Positions 59,134 through 64,000 of a stretch of DNA of 64,000 bases are shown in pieces. Made by a program: the position numbers and the translations under genes. This stretch comes from DASWTL01 sp035575925 (GTDB taxonomy: Bacteria; Bacteroidota; Bacteroidia; Sphingobacteriales; Sphingobacteriaceae): assembly GCA_035575925.1 (NCBI GenBank), contig DATLXK010000053.1, positions 1-64,000 of the forward strand, read 5' to 3'. The stretch's first letter is position 1, and every line of letters begins with the position of its first letter. The notes beneath the pieces are model-generated. The model searched no databases. It saw only the letters and a list, made by a program, of their open reading frames with translations, and was not told the origin of the DNA.

Positions 59134-59694
59134 ATGGAAACTACTTTAGAAACCTCTGAAAATCCCAAAAAGCTTGCTTTTACTAATGGATTGATCTGGG
59201 CAGCGATTAACATCGCTATTTTTCTGGTTATTTATTATGTTAAGGCTGATTGGATGGGTAATACCCTATATCAGATAATTCAGTTTTTGATAGGGTTGGG
59301 GCTTGCTATTTATTTTTGTATGGATTTAAGGAAGAAACTGGGAGGGTACTGGTCTTTTAAAGAGGCTTTGGGAACCATTTTTATAATGTTTGTAACACAA
59401 GCTCTTATAGTATATTTTTTTACAATCATTTTCGGAAAATTTATTGAGCCTGAATACGCAGTAAAAATGGAAGAAATAACGGTGAATGCTACAACTTCTA
59501 TGATGGAGAAGATGGGATCAAGCCAGGAAGAGATTGATGAAGTGTTGGAAAAATCGGCTGAGAACTCAAATATGAGCGGCAAGAAGATTCTTACAGGTTT
59601 AGGCGGAGTCATCATTATGTATTTTATTGGTGCGCTGATTTTTGCTGCGATATTTAAAAAAGAGCGTCCAATGTTTGTAAATGCAGAAGAATAA
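59134..59694 (+). CDS. DUF4199 membrane protein
   Basis: A 186-residue protein with four hydrophobic segments (LIWAAINIAIFLVIYYVK, IIQFLIGLGLAIYFCMDL, GTIFIMFVTQALIVYFFTII, GGVIIMYFIGALIFAAIF) and a hydrophilic insert between the third and fourth. Length and topology match DUF4199, a Bacteroidota family common next to dihydroorotase or glycosyltransferase genes. Function unknown. Followed by a terminator at 59712. Confidence 0.8.
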   Translation: METTLETSENPKKLAFTNGLIWAAINIAIFLVIYYVKADWMGNTLYQIIQFLIGLGLAIYFCMDLRKKLGGYWSFKEALGTIFIMFVTQALIVYFFTIIFGKFIEPEYAVKMEEITVNATTSMMEKMGSSQEEIDEVLEKSAENSNMSGKKILTGLGGVIIMYFIGALIFAAIFKKERPMFVNAEE

Positions 59695-59711
59695 TAGTGT
59701 ATAATATTTGC

Positions 59712-59750
59712 ACGTGCAATTAATCAGTTTTTGATGATTGCACGTTTTTT
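59712..59750 (+). terminator. Intrinsic terminator after the DUF4199 gene
   Basis: ACGTGCAAT (59712-59720) pairs perfectly with ATTGCACGT (59737-59745), with ATCA/TGAT extending the inner stem, and a T run. Confidence 0.88.
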
Positions 59751-59785
59751 ATCACATTCAACAGCTCTTACCTCCAAAAATAAAA

Positions 59786-60736
59786 ATGAATATCTCGGTA
59801 GTTATCCCCTTATATAATGAAGAAGAATCATTGCCGGAATTAACTGCTTGGATTAAATCAGTGATGGATAAGAATAATTTCTGCTATGAAATTATTCTTG
59901 TTGATGATGGAAGCAATGATAATTCATGGAATGTTATTGAGCAGATAAAGCAACTGGATCCCCATATCCGGGGAATAAAATTCCGACGGAATTACGGAAA
60001 ATCAGCAGCCTTAAATGTTGGATTTGAGGCAGCACAGGGAGATGTGGTAATTACAATGGATGCCGATCTGCAGGATAGTCCGGATGAAATACCTGAACTA
60101 TATCGCCGAATCAGGGAAGAAGGTTGTGATCTTATTTCAGGATGGAAGCAAAAAAGGTATGATCCACTTACCAAAACAATACCTACCAGATTATTTAATG
60201 CCGCTACACGCAGCATGTCGGGAATTAATAACCTTCATGATTTTAATTGCGGACTAAAGGCATATCGAAAAGAAGTGGTTAAGAGCATTGAGGTATATGG
60301 CGAAATGCATCGGTACATTCCTGTTATTGCAAAATGGGCCGGATTTAAAAAAATCGGCGAGCAGGTAGTTGAACACAGGGCTCGCAAATATGGAACTACC
60401 AAGTTTGGGTTCAGCCGATTTGTAAACGGTTTTTTAGATCTTTTGTCGATATTTTTTGTGGGTAAGTTCGCCAAACGCCCGATGCATTTTTTTGGCACCA
60501 TGGGTGTATTAAGCTTCACAGCGGGATTTATTATCACCATAGGCCTTATCACCGACAAACTGATAGATATTGCTAACCATGCTAAATATCGCAATGTAAC
60601 AGATCAGCCATTGTTTTATATCGCTTTGGTTGCTATTATTGTTGGTTTTCAATTATTTCTGACAGGGTTTATTGCGGAGTTGGTGGCGCGTAATTCGCCG
60701 GAGCGTAACTCTTACCAAATAGAACGAACTATATAA
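59786..60736 (+). CDS. Family 2 glycosyltransferase, polyisoprenyl-phosphate type
   Basis: The ATG at 59786 (MNISVVIPLYNEEESLPELT) is chosen because the longer frame start at 59738 lies in the terminator. About 316 residues: GT-A domain with VDDGSNDNS and metal-binding DADLQDSPDEIP, then two C-terminal membrane helices (FFGTMGVLSFTAGFIITIGL, LFYIALVAIIVGFQLFLTGF). This layout fits a DPM1/GtrB-like transferase that moves a sugar to a polyisoprenyl phosphate for envelope glycans. Donor and acceptor unknown. Confidence 0.88.
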   Translation: MNISVVIPLYNEEESLPELTAWIKSVMDKNNFCYEIILVDDGSNDNSWNVIEQIKQLDPHIRGIKFRRNYGKSAALNVGFEAAQGDVVITMDADLQDSPDEIPELYRRIREEGCDLISGWKQKRYDPLTKTIPTRLFNAATRSMSGINNLHDFNCGLKAYRKEVVKSIEVYGEMHRYIPVIAKWAGFKKIGEQVVEHRARKYGTTKFGFSRFVNGFLDLLSIFFVGKFAKRPMHFFGTMGVLSFTAGFIITIGLITDKLIDIANHAKYRNVTDQPLFYIALVAIIVGFQLFLTGFIAELVARNSPERNSYQIERTI

Positions 60737-60893
60737 TTTGCTAATGAGGGTAATTTGTCAATTTGCTAATGATTCAATTTGTCGATTAGAATAACAGGAA
60801 ATCTAAATAATTCTGCACATCCGCACATTGACAAATAGCAAATCGTCACGCCAGAACAATTAACACATAACCACATCAGCACATTGACAAATT
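60735..60893. repeat. AT-rich repeats in the glycosyltransferase gap
   Basis: CACATCCGCACATTGACAAAT (60816-60836, minus its last base) recurs as CACATCAGCACATTGACAAA at 60872 with one change. Its ATTTGTCAAT half occurs inverted at 60753-60762, near two copies of AATTTGCTAATGA. The cluster looks like the dispersed CACATTGACAAATTxGC units I recall from Sphingobacteriaceae. No coding role. Confidence 0.5.
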
Positions 60894-60899
60894 GTACCC

Positions 60900-61871
60900 A
60901 TGTTCTTCTCCATCATTATTCCCCTTTATAACCGCCCGGAGGAGATCGGTGAATTACTGCAAACCCTAACCCGCCAAACATACACGCAGTTTGAAGTGCT
61001 GGTTGTAGAAGATGGCTCAGAAAATGATGCAAAAACTATTGTTGAAAGTTATTCTGATCAACTGGATATCCGATATTTTTATAAAAAAAATGAAGGTCAG
61101 GGATTTTCCAGGAACTATGGCTTTGAACGTGCCAAAGGCGATTATTTCATCATCTTTGATTCGGATTGTTTAATACCGCATCACTATTTCGAAACAGTAA
61201 AGAATTACTTGTACGAAGATAACCTGGATGCTTACGGCGGTCCGGATGCAGCGCATACCTCTTTCACACCAGTTCAAAAAGCCATCAGCTATGCAATGAC
61301 ATCCCCATTTACTACAGGAGGGATCAGGGGAAATAAAAAACGCATGGGAGGACAGTTCCATCCCCGCAGTTTTAACATGGGGATTTCGAGGGAAGTTTGG
61401 GAAAAAACAAACGGTTTTATTCTGACAAGGCTGGGAGAGGATATTGAATACAGTATTCGTATCCACAAGGCCGGGTTTAAGATTGGTTTAATTCCCGATG
61501 CTGTGGTATATCATAAACGGCGAACCAGCTTCAAACAATTTTATAAGCAATTGCATTTCTTTGGAAGGGCCAGAATAAATATTCATAGCTTTTTTCCATC
61601 AGAACTTAAGCTTGTGCATTTTTTCCCAGCAGCATTTACTGTATTTCTTTTTTTAGCTGTAGTGGTTAATCTTATGTCGGTGAAGATTGCAGTAATTAGC
61701 AACATTTTGCTAGTTATTTATATATTGTTGATATTTTTTCATTCATTAAGCATAAACAAATCAGCAAAAGTTGCATTTTTGAGCATAATTGCTTCCCTGG
61801 TACAATTAACCGCTTACGGCTTAGGTTTTATGCAGGATTTTTATAGACGAATTATTTTAAAACAAGCTTAA
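60900..61871 (+). CDS. Family 2 glycosyltransferase with C-terminal membrane region
   Basis: A 323-residue protein. GT-A fold: MFFSIIIPLYNRPEEIGELL, VLVVEDGSENDAK (DGS), FDSDCLIPHHYF (DSD metal motif), and the acceptor-side MGISREVWEKTNGFILTRLG EDIEY. Two C-terminal membrane helices (FPAAFTVFLFLAVVVNLMSV, VISNILLVIYILLIFFHSLS). Similar to exopolysaccharide or lipid-linked glycan synthesis enzymes; substrate unknown. Three bases before the next gene. Confidence 0.87.
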   Translation: MFFSIIIPLYNRPEEIGELLQTLTRQTYTQFEVLVVEDGSENDAKTIVESYSDQLDIRYFYKKNEGQGFSRNYGFERAKGDYFIIFDSDCLIPHHYFETVKNYLYEDNLDAYGGPDAAHTSFTPVQKAISYAMTSPFTTGGIRGNKKRMGGQFHPRSFNMGISREVWEKTNGFILTRLGEDIEYSIRIHKAGFKIGLIPDAVVYHKRRTSFKQFYKQLHFFGRARINIHSFFPSELKLVHFFPAAFTVFLFLAVVVNLMSVKIAVISNILLVIYILLIFFHSLSINKSAKVAFLSIIASLVQLTAYGLGFMQDFYRRIILKQA

Positions 61872-61874
61872 TAA

Positions 61875-62624
61875 ATGAACAAGCCCTTTTCGGTTAATGA
61901 AGTTATAGCAGATGCATGGATCATTGCTAAGAAAAATATATGGATAATACTGGGATTCACAGCGATATATTTTGTAACGATGTTCGTTATAAGTTCCATA
62001 TTAAGTATTCTGCTTGGGGAATCCACAACCTCAATGGCCTTATTGCAAAATGTGCTGATTAATCTGGCCGATGCTTTTATATCAGTAGCGATGTATCAGG
62101 TGTTTTTTAAACTGATCGATGACGAAGGCAATCCTGAATTTCCGGACTTTGTTCCAAACCTGATGAAAGCATTTAATTTTGTTATGGTTAAACTCATTAT
62201 CGGATTAGTAGCAGTGGTTTTAATAGCTATAATTGCTGCAGTCTATTTTATGAACTCACCCGAAATTGAAATAGACTCTACTAATCCATTTAACTGGAAA
62301 CTTTTGCCTGTATTTATTTTGATAGCTATTCCATTAATATATTTTACCATCAGACTTTGTTTTTCTTTATGCTTTATTGTTGACCAGGAATCCGGTGCTA
62401 CCGAATCTATAAGTCAAAGCTGGACATTGACGTCGGGAAATTTCTGGTTTTTGTTATGGCTGTTCGTCGTTATTCTGGGTATTAACATACTGGGTGCAAT
62501 TGCATTGTTTGTCGGACTGTTTTTTACTTTCCCATTCTCTATTTTAATGATCATAATCGCTTACCGTCATATGGTCAACAATTATGCAGATGAAGAGGAA
62601 GTATTGATTGAGGACAACGCATAA
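61875..62624 (+). CDS. Polytopic membrane protein, uncharacterised
   Basis: A 249-residue protein with about six membrane segments (IWIILGFTAIYFVTMFVISS, MVKLIIGLVAVVLIAIIAAV, LLPVFILIAIPLIYFTIRLC, LLWLFVVILGINILGAIALF among them) and the conserved SWTLTSGNFWFLLWLF loop typical of the Bacteroidota DUF975/glycerophosphodiesterase-like membrane family. No catalytic residues identified. It overlaps neither neighbour but is three bases from each, so one transcript with the glycosyltransferase and the GH3-type gene is likely. Confidence 0.65.
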   Translation: MNKPFSVNEVIADAWIIAKKNIWIILGFTAIYFVTMFVISSILSILLGESTTSMALLQNVLINLADAFISVAMYQVFFKLIDDEGNPEFPDFVPNLMKAFNFVMVKLIIGLVAVVLIAIIAAVYFMNSPEIEIDSTNPFNWKLLPVFILIAIPLIYFTIRLCFSLCFIVDQESGATESISQSWTLTSGNFWFLLWLFVVILGINILGAIALFVGLFFTFPFSILMIIIAYRHMVNNYADEEEVLIEDNA

Positions 62625-62627
62625 TTC

Positions 62628-64000
62628 ATGGGATTAAAAGCTGCTCTGAGCAAGCCTTTTGCTGCATTTGTAGTTTGGCAAATGAGCAAATGGAAAAAAA
62701 ATGCAGTTACTGCACAAAATACCGTTTTACAAAACCTTATTCGTGAAGCTAAACATACTGTATTTGGCCGGGACCATCATTTTGAGCAAATTCAATGCTA
62801 CGCGGATTTTAAAAAAAACGTGCCCATCCGCGATTATGAAGAACTTCGCAGTTATGTAGACCGTGTAGTAAAAGGAGAGCCAGAGGTACTTTGGCCCGGT
62901 AAACCTGTTTATTTTGCCAAAACTTCCGGAACTACCTCAGGTACTAAATATATCCCCATTTCAAAGGAATCTATGCCTGAACATATTAAGGCAGCCAGAA
63001 ATGCTTTATTGTGCTATATCCATGAAACAGGAAATACCGCTTTTATTGATGGTAAAATGATCTTTCTGCAGGGTAGCCCCGTTATGGATAGTAAAGAAGG
63101 AATATCATTTGGAAGGTTATCCGGGATAGTTGCCCATCATGTACCACAATATTTACAAAAAAACCGCCTACCATCTTATAAAACTAACTGCATAGAAGAC
63201 TGGGAAAAAAAAGTGGACGCAATTGTTGATGAAACCATGCATGAGGATCTGCGCCTTATTTCTGGCATTCCACCATGGATCCAGATGTACTATGACAGGT
63301 TATCTGAAAAATCAGGAGGGAAAAAAGTAAAGGAAATATTTAAAAACCTGAGCCTGTTTGTATACGGAGGAGTGAATTTTGAGCCTTACCGTGCAAAACT
63401 GGAAGAAAGTATTGGTAAGCGAATAGATTCGATTGAGACCTATCCGGCATCTGAAGGATTTATTGCATTTCAAGACAGTCAGAAAGAAAAAGGACTTCTT
63501 TTACTTGCCGATGCCGGCATCTTTTATGAGTTTATTTCTGCTGATGATTACTATACTGAAAACCCAACCAGGATATCTTTGCAGAATGTTGAAATGGGTA
63601 TTAGTTATGCTATTATTTTAAATACAAATGCCGGTTTATGGGGGTATAGTATCGGTGATACTGTAAAGTTTGTCTCTAAAGATCCTTATCGCATTCTGGT
63701 TACAGGCAGAATCAAACACTTTATATCTGCATTTGGAGAGCATGTTATAGGCGAGGAGGTGGAAAGTGCATTACTTTCGGTGGCCAATTCAGAAGGAGTG
63801 GAGATCACTGAATTTACCGTAGCGCCTCAGGTAATTGCGGGGGACAATCAATTACCTTATCATGAGTGGTTTATTGAATTTGCCAAATTACCAGCAGATA
63901 TGGATGCTTTCCGATTAAAAATTGATGCTGCTTTACAGGAAAAAAATGGTTACTACTCGGATCTTATTAAAGGAAGTGTATTGCAGCCTTTAAAAATAAG
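62628..64000 (+). CDS. GH3-family acyl-acid-amido synthetase-like adenylase (truncated by window end)
   Basis: An open frame from ATG at 62628 runs to the window edge, at least 457 residues. KPVYFAKTSGTTSGTKYIPI is the adenylate-forming ATP motif. FVYGGVNFEPYRAKLEESIG and the ETYPASEGFIAFQ / GYSIGDTVKFVSK / RILVTGRIKHFISAFGEHVI motifs match the plant GH3 auxin-conjugating family and its bacterial relatives, which join a carboxylic acid to an amino acid. The final residues are missing. It lies four bases after the membrane-protein stop, so the same operon. Confidence 0.85.
   Translation, partial: MGLKAALSKPFAAFVVWQMSKWKKNAVTAQNTVLQNLIREAKHTVFGRDHHFEQIQCYADFKKNVPIRDYEELRSYVDRVVKGEPEVLWPGKPVYFAKTSGTTSGTKYIPISKESMPEHIKAARNALLCYIHETGNTAFIDGKMIFLQGSPVMDSKEGISFGRLSGIVAHHVPQYLQKNRLPSYKTNCIEDWEKKVDAIVDETMHEDLRLISGIPPWIQMYYDRLSEKSGGKKVKEIFKNLSLFVYGGVNFEPYRAKLEESIGKRIDSIETYPASEGFIAFQDSQKEKGLLLLADAGIFYEFISADDYYTENPTRISLQNVEMGISYAIILNTNAGLWGYSIGDTVKFVSKDPYRILVTGRIKHFISAFGEHVIGEEVESALLSVANSEGVEITEFTVAPQVIAGDNQLPYHEWFIEFAKLPADMDAFRLKIDAALQEKNGYYSDLIKGSVLQPLKI

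Overview
The window looks like chromosome of a Bacteroidota bacterium, most likely family Sphingobacteriaceae (Pedobacter/Mucilaginibacter/Solitalea relatives). The evidence is AT-rich sequence, Bacteroidota-only families (DUF4294, DUF4199, BatA-type proteins, HupE with a DUF6702-like partner, L-lysine 6-transaminase, bacillithiol BshB1), a short RpoD-type sigma factor, and repeated upstream boxes fitting the Bacteroidota -7 consensus TAnnTTTG rather than TATAAT. No tRNA, rRNA or CRISPR array was found.

Layout. 1-900: end of an IS3-family element whose insertion removed the start of a secreted-protein gene. 900-5600: MFS transporter, M1 peptidase, HupE-like membrane protein and its DUF6702-like partner. 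5600-9700: an eroded stretch with two gene remnants, palindromic repeats and small single-domain genes (DinB, two SRPBCC, VOC, a secreted beta-protein). 9700-13000: WalJ-type metallo-hydrolase, YtxH protein, an unlisted 39-residue membrane protein, alpha/beta hydrolase. 13050-14740: cysE-cysM cysteine synthesis. 14900-23000: a sugar-related block (Gfo/Idh/MocA oxidoreductase, GH35 beta-galactosidase, two paralogous secreted proteins, a glucose/sorbosone dehydrogenase-PKD-cytochrome c protein). 23150-44700: housekeeping genes (rpoD-type sigma, gpmI, nadC, plsY, M48 peptidase, pabB, purA, fur, relA/spoT, gpx-bshB1, lysine aminotransferase, dnaJ-grpE, ftsE, LuxC-like acyl-CoA reductase, ferredoxin). 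44700-47650: NlpC/P60 peptidase, WD40 protein, and a low-GC PD-(D/E)XK-like orphan gene between related hairpin repeats. 47650-54980: a complete histidine operon hisGDCBHAF(IE) preceded by a short histidine-rich leader peptide. 55129-64000: BatA protein, a dihydroorotase homologue lacking its metal ligands, an acidic protein, DUF4199, two family 2 glycosyltransferases, a membrane protein and a truncated GH3-type adenylase.

How the genes work together. The his operon makes histidine from PRPP and appears to be controlled by translation of a 19-residue leader carrying five His codons. cysE and cysM form a two-step cysteine module. A peroxidase and bshB1 sit together for thiol redox defence. grpE and dnaJ form a chaperone pair ending in a terminator. 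The most distinctive items are the his leader peptide (54920-54979), the repeat-flanked nuclease-like orphan (46555-47584), the degenerate dihydroorotase (57182-58444), a gpmI promoter that overlaps the start region (26669-26684), and several remnants (5618-5847, 6557-6733, 31737-31955). I did not find a convincing multi-gene novel defence or biosynthetic system; the orphan nuclease-like gene is the best candidate for something undescribed.
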